Positions 1 to 8,071 of a stretch of DNA of 17,537 nt are shown one piece after another (within the stretch, counting starts at the first letter, position 1; every line of letters starts with the position of its first letter). The DNA is from Acidobacteriota bacterium (GTDB lineage Bacteria; Acidobacteriota; Terriglobia; Terriglobales; Acidobacteriaceae), in contig JAJZAL010000099.1 in NCBI GenBank assembly GCA_021799405.1, positions 1-17,537 of the forward strand. Reading direction: 5' to 3'. The position numbers and the translations under genes were made by a program. The notes under the pieces are model-generated. The model saw nothing but the letters and a program-made list of their open reading frames with translations. It was not told where the DNA came from and searched no databases.

Positions 1-64
1 GGGTCGCTTCCGCTACGCTCCAGCGCCCCTGCCGCCCCGAAAAGCCAGCTCTCAACCCTTTACT

Positions 65-107
65 GGCTCCCTTTTGCTCCGCCAAAGTGGTTCCTTTTTA
101 CTCCGCC
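65..107. repeat. Two-copy imperfect direct repeat, 24-nt period
   Basis: Two 19-nt copies (65-83 and 89-107) match at 16 of 19 positions: GGCTCCCTTTTGCTCCGCC and GGTTCCTTTTTACTCCGCC. The 24-nt period equals eight codons. Read in the plus frame containing GGC at 65 it would encode a Gly-Ser-Leu-Leu-Leu-Arg type repeat ending at a TGA. The second copy overlaps the proposed start of the neighbouring small gene, so it casts doubt on that start. I see no terminal inverted repeats or mobile gene attached. Confidence 0.5.
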
Positions 108-437
108 CTTGACACGTACGACCCAGCATACGCCCGCGAAGTTTTCGAAGAAATGGACGACGAGGCGCAATCAGCGCTATGGAATTCGCTGGAAATCGAT
201 CAGAACTATGATTCCGTGGATCTTCCCTCTGTCACCGATCCGGCGCGCATCGATTTCCTTTGGGATGAACTCATGGACTCCGCGCGCGAAGACGTTCGGT
301 TTAATCCGAACTTGCGCTCGTTTTTCGTCGTTACCGAGATCCAAAGCGCCGCGCCGCAAGGCCTGTACGTTTCGCCTGATTGGCCGAGCGCGGAGAAGTT
401 TGCCCGCAGTCGTCTCCAATTTCCTTCAGAAGGCTAA
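87..437 (+). CDS. Hypothetical protein, about 116 aa, start uncertain
   Basis: Unrecognised small acidic protein and the only plausible plus-strand gene in the window. The product is rich in Asp, Glu and aromatic residues, with a central stretch of the form DPARIDFLWDEL. No membrane segment, signal peptide or catalytic motif is visible. The frame is open to the left edge, so the gene may be the tail of a longer one. The GTG at 87 has no convincing Shine-Dalgarno sequence and sits inside a short direct repeat; ATG at 153 (start of MDDEAQ) is an alternative. It converges on the large minus-strand gene ending at 575, leaving 137 bp with no clear terminator. A soluble, globular composition unlike the reading-frame shadows elsewhere favours a real gene, but only moderately. 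Confidence 0.4.
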   Translation: MVPFYSALDTYDPAYAREVFEEMDDEAQSALWNSLEIDQNYDSVDLPSVTDPARIDFLWDELMDSAREDVRFNPNLRSFFVVTEIQSAAPQGLYVSPDWPSAEKFARSRLQFPSEG

Positions 438-574
438 CCATTCGACTCAGGTCCACCGCAAAAAGATTTAACCGGGATGCCGACTGCGGGCGCAATAATC
501 TGCTTTGCAGGATAGAGCTGAGCGTGCCACTGAATCACGAAGCGATGCGATCGGTTCAGTTCGCTTGTCATGCC

Positions 575-3500
575 TCAGTATCGCCAATCATTTCGCTCTG
601 CTTCGTCATCAAAAGTGCGCGCATGATCTTCATAGCTACGGGCAATTTCGCGCAGCATCGCGGAGGTGTGCGGATACTCGAGCTTTGTTTCCTCTGCCCA
701 GCGATTGTAATTAGCCGCCAGACTACGCTCTTGTTGACCACCATCACGCATTCCTCTTGAGGTAACCCCTCGGTTGTTGTGAACGCCGACGATGACTCCA
801 GTTTCCAGTTTGGAGTTCCGCATTGTTTCAATGACGTCGCGCACTGCAGGATGCGGCCAGACGCCATCTTTTCCAACCGGCGAGTGCGAGAGCAGTTTTC
901 CGATATATTCGTCGCCGATTGCACCTCGTTCTGCTTGGACAGCTAAACGATGTGCTTCTTCAACCCACTCCCTGAGAATATCGGCATCGATTTCCCCCTT
1001 ATCTTCGCCAGGCAGCTTCTTCCAAGACTCCAGCAGTCGCCATGCCTGGGAGGCAACAGCTTTTTCCTGCTGGGTGGGTGTGTAGTCCGGCGAGGCGTCT
1101 TTCGACGAAGCGCGAAAAACTACTGAAAGCACTTCGACAAAGAACTGAGGCTGCGACGACATGAGGCGATGAAGCATCTTCGCGGGCCGCTCGGAGTGCT
1201 CCAAGAGTGCAAGATATAACCACTCCAACTCTGCGATTTCATCGTCGCTCACAGTCCTTTCTCCGTCGAGCCGGGTGAACAGGCGCGCAACGCCCCACTG
1301 GAACATGACTGCAGCGTTGCCTCCGGTCGGCAACGGGTCTCCTATAGCTTCCCTTAGGACGCAAAGAATCGTGCCAGGACTAATGGCAGAGGAATCGCCG
1401 CCAACCCCTTCGATGACTTCGGGCGCTCGGTCAACGGCTACCATCTGGTTGATCGCGTATTCCAAGTCTTCAGCACTTTGGTTGTGAACGAAGAACATGG
1501 CGTCCTTCCAATACAGCGCGTTGATACGGTCTCCCAACGTCGCGGCTGAATCCCAAGTGCTCCGCTGTGAAGGGAGTGCCAGCAGCAATTCAACGACGGC
1601 GGCTTCCGGCAGCCCGTTCTTGACCGCGGTCGCCAGAGCCTTGCGCGACCATTCTTCTCCTTCGTCATGAAAACGAGCTGCAGCAAGTCCCTTAACAAAT
1701 CCGCGGCTAGCCGGCGCGGCACTATCGAGCGTATCAAGCAGCAATTTGTCCGCCTCGGACTTGGATCTGGCGATCAATCCGTAGGCGAGTCCAACTTGGA
1801 ACGGATTCTCCGCGAGCTCGATCAGGCGGTAAAGAGAATTCATTCCGTGGTCACGGATCAGTGATTCGACAGCTCGCTTCCGAAGATCCGTCAGCCCGTT
1901 ATCGCGCTGACTCCAATTGTCGCCGTTGCGCCCGCTCAGAAGAGGTACTCCGTTACCGAAGATCCAACTGAGCTTCAGTATCGGGTCTGCAGGCGAAAAC
2001 TGTTCATAAATGCGTTCTACTCGATCGATTTCCTGAACGGGAAGCGCCCAATCTGCGGCCGGGAACGAACGATGGTGGCTGATGAATCGGCGAAGTGCAG
2101 CCCAGATCTTGATGCGGTCCTCATCTTTGGTAAATTCCTCAGCGGAAGCAGAGAGCTTCGGCCATGCCGAATCTCGGATATCGGGAGGCAGTGAACCGAG
2201 ATGATCGATGAATCCAACCCAACGCTCTGGATCGACTCCTGCATTTGCGATGAGCAGCGCGGTGAGTGCACGTGTTCCACGATCGATTAAGCCATATGTC
2301 ACGGGTTCGGTCTTGTCTTCGGAGAAATCTCGCCACCGCGGCTTGGGGTTGGCGCTGCCCGTGTCATAGGTCTTAGGCAGAATCTCGAGGATAAGATCCC
2401 AGGTTGCCTTCGGTTCCACCTTGAGGAGCCGTTCGATGATTTTGAGTCTCTGTTCGAGCGTTGCATATGTCTGCGGCAGCCACATTAGAAAGATTGATCG
2501 TAGCGAAGCCGCAGGACGATTTGCCCAGTGCCCCCCTGGATCAAGCGTTGCAAGCCGGGCGAGAAGTTCGGCTGCTCGTGAAAGGTGGCTTGTGCTCCAG
2601 GCCAAGGTCTCCAAGGCCCAGAGCAAATTGCTGTGATATGCCCGGCCCATGACAGGACCTGCATCTTCTTTGAATAGTTCCATCACCGGCTGATCCGGTT
2701 CTGCGAGACTGGCTTCCACCGCCGTCATGAAAGCGTCAGGCGAAACCTCGGCCAACACACGGAGTTCATCCGAGATCGACCACCAACGGCTCCTGTCAGC
2801 TCCATTCAGCAAATCGCTGACGACACGATCAGCGTAGCGATTCGCGGAGGGGACGGCAGTTATCTGCTTGCCATACATCGCGAGCAACAGCAGTGTTTCC
2901 GTAATTCCAGATTTCAGCCACGAGGAGTATTGCGGAATCCTACCCCGGATACCGGCAAACCAGCGTTCACCCGACTCCATATTGAATCGGGGATCTTTTT
3001 CGCCCAGCACTTGCTGAGCGGCATCAACAAAGCGTTCGAGTTCACTCTTGCTGAGCAGGTGAGCCAGGCGGAACCACGCGTCGAACGGGGAGGCGAGCTT
3101 CCAGGTCGTGCCAGCATGCCGAAGTGGAGTATCGCCCACGGCTGCCCAGCCGGGGAAGAGCGCTTCGAGGTCCGCGAAAGCTTTGCCTGACAGAATCTCC
3201 AGAACCTTCTTGTCACCCTCTGAGCTCGTGTCCCACGCGCCGGCGAGCAGAAGAGGTAGAAGAAGTTTCCCAGTTTCGTCACCAGCCCAATCCGGATGCG
3301 ATGCGATTGCAGTCGATGGAATGAGGCGGCGCAGGATGGTCAGCTTCCGTGCAGAGTCGCGGGTGAGCGATGAGGCTCGGCCCTCCGTGAATCCCATCGC
3401 TACGAGGGCCTCCTTAAATACCTCAGGGGTAGGCTTTGACAGGGAATTCAGCAAGTCCGAGGTTCCAACCTGTGAGCCGTGGGCGATCAGTACATGGTGC

Positions 3501-4678
3501 CCCTTCTGCATCAACTCGGCTGCGAAACCAGGTTTAGACGCCTCCATCAAGATCACGAGGGGCGTCGGGCTCTTGCCTAGAGTATCGGCTGCGTCAGCCG
3601 TCGACGCGATGATGCAGCGCGACTCCTGAAATTTCGCGTGCTCAGGTGGAAGCCGATCAATTGTGGCGTACAGGAACGCCATGGCTTCTTCTGGAGAGTC
3701 CGCCTGCAACTCAAAGATGGACGGCGCGTCACGAAGCCATTTCAACAGCTTAGTACCGTCGTCATCGCGCTCAGCGAAGACCAGTTCCGGCGTCATAGGG
3801 CGTTCCGTGGAAAGACGCCATTGTGACCAGAACTGAGATAGCGCATTGGTATTTGGAACTACCTTGCGTAAGCGTGCTCCGAGCCACTGCTGTACCTGTG
3901 GGTACTGATCGATCCAATGGACAAGGTCATCAGCGTCGATAACGATGACGTCCTTCCAGAATTTCTTGGCTTTCTTTTCATCTGCCCACTTTTTGCCTGG
4001 TCCCCAGCGTCTTGGTGTTGCAAATACGAAGGTTGTCTCGGGCGGGATGAGGCCCAGCGAATCTTCCTCTCTGGTTTCGTAGTCATCGTTGGCTTTCTTG
4101 CGAAGCCCTTTGGCCTGCGCAGTGAACTCCCAGCCCGAGACGCCTACCGGTAACCATGGAAGGCTTGCATTTCCGTCCTGCTCACAGATGCCGTCCCAAC
4201 CTGGTTGCTGCGTGCTGTCACCCGAGCGAAAGATGAACTGACGTGGTACATACCCAACGCTCGCCAGAATTAGCCGACTGATCAGTTCCGGAAAGTATTG
4301 CTTGCCATCGTTCTGGTCTGCCCATTGGTCGAGGTCAGTGGCTTCAATCAATCGCGGCGAACCGACGTTGGCCGGCAAGGTGGGGTTAATGGTGGACGGA
4401 GCACTTTGGACCCCGCCGTCTACGAAGCTGACACCGCTGGCGAGAAAAGCGTTGACCATGGCCTGAATGTTGCTGTCAGTTGGCGTACGCTTGCCCCGTT
4501 CAAAGTCTGCAATTGTCGACACCCCAATTTGGGCCCTCTGGGCCAACTCTTGCTGATTCCAGGCAAGTAGGGCGCGTGCCGCTTTGCATTGTGCCGGAGT
4601 AATCGTGGGCGTCACTGCAGGCTCTTGTGTCATATTATTATTATGACTCATATTTTTAAAATTAGTTGCGATGTTCAT
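575..4678 (-). CDS. XRE-family HTH protein fused to a nuclease-like domain and a large NTPase/helical-repeat-like region (1367 aa)
   Basis: Probable single-gene defence protein. Residues 27-85 form a Cro/C1-type helix-turn-helix (ARALLAWNQQELAQRAQIGV, then the typical FERGKRTP turn). Residues 105-275 look like a PD-(D/E)XK-type nuclease-like domain found in large defence proteins: PGWDG at 159-163, LPVGVSGWEF at 176-185, then a Lys-rich DYETR segment and a TFVFATPRRW strand. Asp162, Glu184 and a following Lys are candidate catalytic residues. Residues about 280-420 resemble a STAND-like NTPase start (SPEEAMAFLYA, PLVILMEA), but no GxxxxGK[ST] Walker A is visible. The remainder is helical and Trp-rich, repeat-like. 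Starts at 4678, 4651 and 4633 are possible and none has a good Shine-Dalgarno sequence; the longest is given. It is separated from the R-M operon by 575 bp and so is probably transcribed alone. The domain reading is from motif memory only. Confidence 0.85.
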   Translation of the reverse strand: MNIATNFKNMSHNNNMTQEPAVTPTITPAQCKAARALLAWNQQELAQRAQIGVSTIADFERGKRTPTDSNIQAMVNAFLASGVSFVDGGVQSAPSTINPTLPANVGSPRLIEATDLDQWADQNDGKQYFPELISRLILASVGYVPRQFIFRSGDSTQQPGWDGICEQDGNASLPWLPVGVSGWEFTAQAKGLRKKANDDYETREEDSLGLIPPETTFVFATPRRWGPGKKWADEKKAKKFWKDVIVIDADDLVHWIDQYPQVQQWLGARLRKVVPNTNALSQFWSQWRLSTERPMTPELVFAERDDDGTKLLKWLRDAPSIFELQADSPEEAMAFLYATIDRLPPEHAKFQESRCIIASTADAADTLGKSPTPLVILMEASKPGFAAELMQKGHHVLIAHGSQVGTSDLLNSLSKPTPEVFKEALVAMGFTEGRASSLTRDSARKLTILRRLIPSTAIASHPDWAGDETGKLLLPLLLAGAWDTSSEGDKKVLEILSGKAFADLEALFPGWAAVGDTPLRHAGTTWKLASPFDAWFRLAHLLSKSELERFVDAAQQVLGEKDPRFNMESGERWFAGIRGRIPQYSSWLKSGITETLLLLAMYGKQITAVPSANRYADRVVSDLLNGADRSRWWSISDELRVLAEVSPDAFMTAVEASLAEPDQPVMELFKEDAGPVMGRAYHSNLLWALETLAWSTSHLSRAAELLARLATLDPGGHWANRPAASLRSIFLMWLPQTYATLEQRLKIIERLLKVEPKATWDLILEILPKTYDTGSANPKPRWRDFSEDKTEPVTYGLIDRGTRALTALLIANAGVDPERWVGFIDHLGSLPPDIRDSAWPKLSASAEEFTKDEDRIKIWAALRRFISHHRSFPAADWALPVQEIDRVERIYEQFSPADPILKLSWIFGNGVPLLSGRNGDNWSQRDNGLTDLRKRAVESLIRDHGMNSLYRLIELAENPFQVGLAYGLIARSKSEADKLLLDTLDSAAPASRGFVKGLAAARFHDEGEEWSRKALATAVKNGLPEAAVVELLLALPSQRSTWDSAATLGDRINALYWKDAMFFVHNQSAEDLEYAINQMVAVDRAPEVIEGVGGDSSAISPGTILCVLREAIGDPLPTGGNAAVMFQWGVARLFTRLDGERTVSDDEIAELEWLYLALLEHSERPAKMLHRLMSSQPQFFVEVLSVVFRASSKDASPDYTPTQQEKAVASQAWRLLESWKKLPGEDKGEIDADILREWVEEAHRLAVQAERGAIGDEYIGKLLSHSPVGKDGVWPHPAVRDVIETMRNSKLETGVIVGVHNNRGVTSRGMRDGGQQERSLAANYNRWAEETKLEYPHTSAMLREIARSYEDHARTFDDEAERNDWRY

Positions 4679-5253
4679 AGAAAAAAATACGGTCCGGCGC
4701 GTCTCAATATAAATTATTTATAATCAACTATATGGAAGCGTATTTGCTTGATGGTACGTGCACGAGGATGCCTCGTCGCGTCGAGTTCTCACTACTTACA
4801 TGAGCAGTCATCGCTGCTGCAGATAGAGACTTGTGGGGGGCGGCCAGTATTGGGAAACGGACTTTTATCCCGCATCCACCGTGTGATCTCCCGGAATGAG
4901 TCGATGTGTACTGGATGACGTAGTGAGCCCCCCGGGGAAATTTCAGGGCAGGTAGGACGCAAATTAAGGCCGATCCCAATGGCATGCCTGCGCGATTAAT
5001 CAATATGCCAATATATGTTTACCGATGTGATATGGGCGCACTTTTGACGGCTGCTATCTCCTTACCCGCTTTCCCGCTGAGGCAACGGACGTAACTTTCG
5101 GTCAAAGCGAACCATTGCGGAAGAGATTTCTAACGCACCGACTGGAGGAATTGACATGAATCTCCCCAACACATTTCGATCCAGATAGGGCTACTACGGA
5201 CCGCTGATGCCGCCACCCATGACCTTTTCAGCATTTCCTCGTACGCTCACCTA
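4679..5253. other. Intergenic region, 575 bp, mostly without recognisable content
   Basis: This gap lies between the end of vsr and the start of the XRE-nuclease gene. The 60 bp nearest the latter are strikingly AT-rich and hold a palindrome described separately. The rest shows no RNA gene, mobile-element end or clear terminator. A 91-codon minus-strand open frame (4728-5003) exists but its product has low-complexity Ser/Arg/Gly composition, no ribosome-binding site and no family resemblance, so I do not call it. Confidence 0.5.
4708..4722. promoter_or_regulatory. AT-rich palindrome, candidate operator of the XRE-nuclease gene
   Basis: TATAAATTATTTATA is a perfect palindrome with 7-bp arms about one central base. 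It starts 30 bp upstream of the ATG at 4678, within a locally AT-rich stretch in an otherwise GC-rich region. The downstream product begins with an XRE helix-turn-helix, a fold that commonly binds such dyads at its own promoter, so autoregulation is a reasonable inference. A TATATT hexamer overlaps its proximal edge (4706-4711, minus strand) and could be a -10, but no good -35 is spaced 17 bp away. Confidence 0.35.
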
Positions 5254-5637
5254 TTAATCGAGAAATGCCTTTAGACGTTTAGCAAGTGCTGCTTCGTCCT
5301 TCGTCTCACATTCCCATATGATCAGTGCCTGCCAGCCCAATTGTGATAGGCGCTCGATGTTCTTAGCATCACGGGCGGCATTTCGCTCAAGCTTCGGAAT
5401 CCAGTAGTGCTGATTGGATTTTGGAATGTGTGCAGTGCTGCAGCCGTGTGCGTGCCAAAAACATCCATGAACAAAAACTACTTTCCGGCGAGATGCGAAC
5501 ACCAAATCAGGTTTGCCAGGAAACCCCTTGCCATGCAGCCGGAAGCGGTAGCCGAGCTTATGAATGAGGCTCCGCACCGCCATTTCTGGCTTCATGCCCT
5601 GGCTGCGGATTGCCCGCATATTGGCGCTGCGGTCCAT
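5254..5637 (-). CDS. vsr: Very-short-patch mismatch repair endonuclease Vsr
   Basis: Vsr nicks next to T:G mismatches that arise when 5-methylcytosine deaminates inside the partner methyltransferase's site, starting repair. The 127-aa product keeps every key residue of E. coli Vsr at a constant offset of seven: Glu18, catalytic Asp44 (GKPDLV), His57 and His62 in VHGCFWHAHGC, the intercalating Phe60-Trp61 pair, Asp90, and zinc ligands Cys59, His64, Cys66 and Cys110 (WEC). It should therefore be active. The ATG at 5637 is fixed because the three bases before it are an in-frame TGA, which is the stop of the upstream restriction gene; a GGAG lies nine bases upstream. It is the last gene of the R-M operon. 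The first few residues of the usual family N-terminus are missing (it begins MDRSANMRAIRS), which is within normal variation. Confidence 0.95.
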   Translation of the reverse strand: MDRSANMRAIRSQGMKPEMAVRSLIHKLGYRFRLHGKGFPGKPDLVFASRRKVVFVHGCFWHAHGCSTAHIPKSNQHYWIPKLERNAARDAKNIERLSQLGWQALIIWECETKDEAALAKRLKAFLD

Positions 5638-6528
5638 TCATCTTTGCTCCAGGGAGGTACGGATCGCGTCTTCGTATACTTGGGGCGGCGGAAGATTGTT
5701 GGGTGCAGTGAAGGCTAATGCGACCTGGTCAATCGTGGTAGTGAATTGTCCCACGCTCACAAGGTCCCGCTGTGAGCCAGCTTCAGCCGGAGCGCCGATG
5801 TCATACCACATGATCGTGAGGGAGCCGGGCTGTATCGGATAAGGCCGAAGACCGCCGCCGAGGCGCTCACTGATCCTGTTATAGACCGGTGTCGGACAAA
5901 CGAAGAACAGCCCCTTCTGGCACAGCGGCTCTTGGCGCAGCACGTGGCCTTTGTAGATGATCTGTGGAAGAATTCGCTTGTTCACGTTCTCCCAGTTGAA
6001 CCCAGCCGTACTCTTTCCAGCGAAAGGTTCCTCCCGCAGATACTTTGCGCGTTCTGCACGATAGTTCCCGGTCGTATCAATCGACTGCACCTCGACGGCG
6101 ACGAATTTTATCAACTCGCCCGTGGCACCCAAATGTGCTAGCACCCAATCCACGAAATACGCTCCGCTTTTTCCGCGCGTGGGTAGCCTTAGCTCTTTTC
6201 CCCATCCCTTTCCGAAAACGGCAATGCACTCTCCTGTTTCCCCGGTGATGGCACTTGCGGACAGAAGCGGAATGGCGGGACCGAACGCGACACTGGCGAC
6301 ATCGCGAAGGATCTCGTAATTCTTCGCATAGAGCCGGATCGGGCAACAGATCACGGGTCCGGCGTTAGTTGGCTTGAGCGTGCAGGCACCACTGACCAAG
6401 CCGTCGCTCAATGCCTTGACGCATTGCCGACCGAGAAAAGGACACTGAAGGCTGGCGCGTGCTTCTCTTGCAGCAGGCGAGCCGTCCTGGGGATCGAAAC
6501 CAAAGAATTCGACAATCCGGCTAGCCAT
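5638..6528 (-). CDS. NotI-family type II restriction endonuclease
   Basis: Likely the cutting enzyme of the R-M operon. With the ATG at 6528 the protein has 296 aa. The N-terminus (IVEFFGFDPQD, then CPF at 29-31, Cys36, Cys49 and Cys61/62 followed by PIRLY) matches the NotI family layout, in which four cysteines hold a structural iron. The central FVDW (Asp127) and FVAVEVQSIDTTGNYR (Glu146-x-Gln148) fit a PD-(D/E)XK active site of the E-x-Q type. A NW-NVNKRILPQI stretch follows. The frame extends up to 6594, but 6528 is chosen because it gives an 8-bp overlap with the methyltransferase stop and has GGAG four bases upstream. Its TGA abuts the vsr ATG in the same frame. The recognition sequence cannot be read from the protein; GCGGCCGC should not be assumed. 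Confidence 0.85.
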   Translation of the reverse strand: MASRIVEFFGFDPQDGSPAAREARASLQCPFLGRQCVKALSDGLVSGACTLKPTNAGPVICCPIRLYAKNYEILRDVASVAFGPAIPLLSASAITGETGECIAVFGKGWGKELRLPTRGKSGAYFVDWVLAHLGATGELIKFVAVEVQSIDTTGNYRAERAKYLREEPFAGKSTAGFNWENVNKRILPQIIYKGHVLRQEPLCQKGLFFVCPTPVYNRISERLGGGLRPYPIQPGSLTIMWYDIGAPAEAGSQRDLVSVGQFTTTIDQVALAFTAPNNLPPPQVYEDAIRTSLEQR

Positions 6529-7801
6529 GAGACTCCAGAAACGCGACCGGATCTTCCTTCTCGCCAGCAAGATGCTCCCGAATTTGCTGTGCAATTGCCT
6601 TCGCCATCAGGACCGGAACGGCATTACCGACCTGTTCGTATTGCGAAACGCGCGGCCCGAGAAACTTGTATGTGTCAGGGAAGGACTGAAACCGCGCCGC
6701 CTCGCGCACAGTTAACGACCGCTCCTGATCGGGCAGAAAGACCGTGCCCCAATGCGGATCGCATTTTGTCATCACTGTGCCCGCGAGGCCGTCATTCCGC
6801 AGCCGGCCGTAGCGTTTTGTGTGGTCTGATTTCCGTGCCCGCTGCATCCCCTTGGGCAACAGCCCATGGGGAATGTCCCGCCACGAACCGCCAGGCTTCA
6901 CATGCTTCATGCGCTCGATGTTCTGCTTTGCCAGCTTCGCGGCGAAGTGATTGAACGTTACTCCTTCCGGATTTCGCATCATCCGGCCGTATTCGCTTTG
7001 CGGTTCGGTCGTATAGCCGACGATCTCCGACCCCTCTCCCATCTCAAGGCGCGGAAGATCGCCTATCGCTTCGCCGACCGTCACAGCGGGTAAGAGCTGC
7101 TTTTTGTCGGCATCTGTGAGCTGGAATGTCATTGTTCCGCCGCTGCGAAAATTTGCACGCCCGGTAGCGTAGTGTGTTGGTGCCGGCGGAGCGATTACCG
7201 ATGTACGCGAACCGAGAAGTATCAGCCTCCACCTCTCCTGCGGCACGCCGTAATGCGCCGCAAAGAGGATTTTCGCTGTGACATGATATCCATGCTCGTC
7301 GAACTCGCGCAGGATTTGGCGGAAGACTTTGCCGTCGCCGAGAGATAAAAGTCCCGGCACGTTCTCGAAGAGAAAAGCCTTGGGCTCGAACTCTTCAAGA
7401 AACCGCAGGTAATCCTTGAACAGCTTGTTTCGAGGATCGCTCAGAAACCTCTCCGGCGCGTTGATCGAGAAACCCTGGCACGGCGGACCGCCCACAAGAA
7501 CGTCGAGAACACCCTTTTTCAAACCCAACCGCTTTCGTACCATCGCAGGATCAACGTCCTCGATGTCGCAGTTGTCGGCCCAGGAGTCGGGATGGTTGAG
7601 CGAAAACGTGTCCACAGCTTCTGGCGAGCAGTCATTACCGTACAAACACGTATAGCCTGCTTCGCGGAATCCTTCGGTAATGCCGCCAGCCCCACAGAAT
7701 AGATCGATTGTGTTGAGCGATGCCCGGGAGTGTTCTGCCGCAGCGCGGCTATCGGAATTCCGAGGCATCACCAATATCGGTTGAACGCTGTTCTTTCTCA
7801 T
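6521..7801 (-). CDS. DNA (cytosine-5-)-methyltransferase of the R-M operon
   Basis: Transfers a methyl group from S-adenosylmethionine to cytosine C5, protecting host sites from the neighbouring endonuclease. From ATG 7801 it has 426 aa: motif I DLFCGAGG (about 33-40), motif IV GGPPCQGFS with catalytic Cys108, motif VI ENV (146-148), motif VIII QERWRL (about 188), a single target-recognition region, then motif IX (REAARFQSFPD) and motif X QVGNAVP (about 390). The frame is open to an earlier ATG at 7837, but 7801 overlaps the regulator's stop as TAATG and has a GGGGG purine tract seven bases upstream, so coupled translation is likely. It overlaps the restriction gene by 8 bp. The linked Vsr agrees with a 5mC product. 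A 5mC methyltransferase downstream of a DUF1998 helicase also recalls DISARM class 2 and Druantia II, but the adjacent REase makes the R-M role the simpler one. Confidence 0.95.
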   Translation of the reverse strand: MRKNSVQPILVMPRNSDSRAAAEHSRASLNTIDLFCGAGGITEGFREAGYTCLYGNDCSPEAVDTFSLNHPDSWADNCDIEDVDPAMVRKRLGLKKGVLDVLVGGPPCQGFSINAPERFLSDPRNKLFKDYLRFLEEFEPKAFLFENVPGLLSLGDGKVFRQILREFDEHGYHVTAKILFAAHYGVPQERWRLILLGSRTSVIAPPAPTHYATGRANFRSGGTMTFQLTDADKKQLLPAVTVGEAIGDLPRLEMGEGSEIVGYTTEPQSEYGRMMRNPEGVTFNHFAAKLAKQNIERMKHVKPGGSWRDIPHGLLPKGMQRARKSDHTKRYGRLRNDGLAGTVMTKCDPHWGTVFLPDQERSLTVREAARFQSFPDTYKFLGPRVSQYEQVGNAVPVLMAKAIAQQIREHLAGEKEDPVAFLESHG

Positions 7802-8016
7802 TACCGTTCCCCCGCCTTGCGGCTGAACAATGGCCATTTTTCTCCGATATACCGTTCCGCCGCCTCTCTGACGACCCAGGCCAAGGAGACCTTCTTTTCT
7901 TTGGCTATGATCTCAAGACTTTCGTAGACATCCGGTGGAAAACTGATCGACGCACGCACCGCCGTTCCCGGATTGCCGCCCGTCTTCCCGATTCTGCGCT
8001 TTTGCTTCACGGTCAT
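7801..8016 (-). CDS. Ribbon-helix-helix (CopG/Arc-type) regulator, probable R-M controller
   Basis: A 71-aa basic protein with the ribbon-helix-helix pattern: a strand at residues 19-26 (AVRASISF), helix 1 (PDVYESLEIIAKEKK), a turn, then helix 2 (SLAWVVREAAERYI). Such proteins dimerise and bind DNA inverted repeats through the paired strand. It is the first gene of the R-M operon and overlaps the methyltransferase start by one base (TAATG), so its product is probably made before or with the methyltransferase. A promoter with an inverted repeat across its -10 and spacer lies directly upstream, suggesting autorepression that would limit the whole operon. It could alternatively act as an antitoxin-like DNA binder, but no toxin gene is adjacent. 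Ribosome-binding site is weak (GGGA). Confidence 0.8.
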   Translation of the reverse strand: MTVKQKRRIGKTGGNPGTAVRASISFPPDVYESLEIIAKEKKVSLAWVVREAAERYIGEKWPLFSRKAGER

Positions 8017-8030
8017 ATTCCCGTCTTTTC

Positions 8031-8065
8031 TTCACCACAATACACCACCCCGGTGAACCCAACAA
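8031..8065 (-). promoter_or_regulatory. Putative promoter and overlapping operator of the R-M operon
   Basis: On the minus strand TTGTTG (8060-8065) and TATTGT (8037-8042) are separated by 17 bp, a moderate sigma-70 type promoter. An inverted repeat, TTCACC at 8031-8036 and GGTGAA at 8052-8057 (15-bp spacer), spans the -10 and most of the spacer. A repressor bound there would block RNA polymerase. The start codon of the ribbon-helix-helix gene is 15 bp downstream of the repeat. Its position, rather than hexamer quality, is the main support. Confidence 0.4.
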
Positions 8066-8071
8066 GCAAAC

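Noticed and set aside
4728..5003. 91-codon minus-strand open frame in the gap before vsr
   Set aside because: No ribosome-binding site, no family resemblance, and composition typical of random translation.
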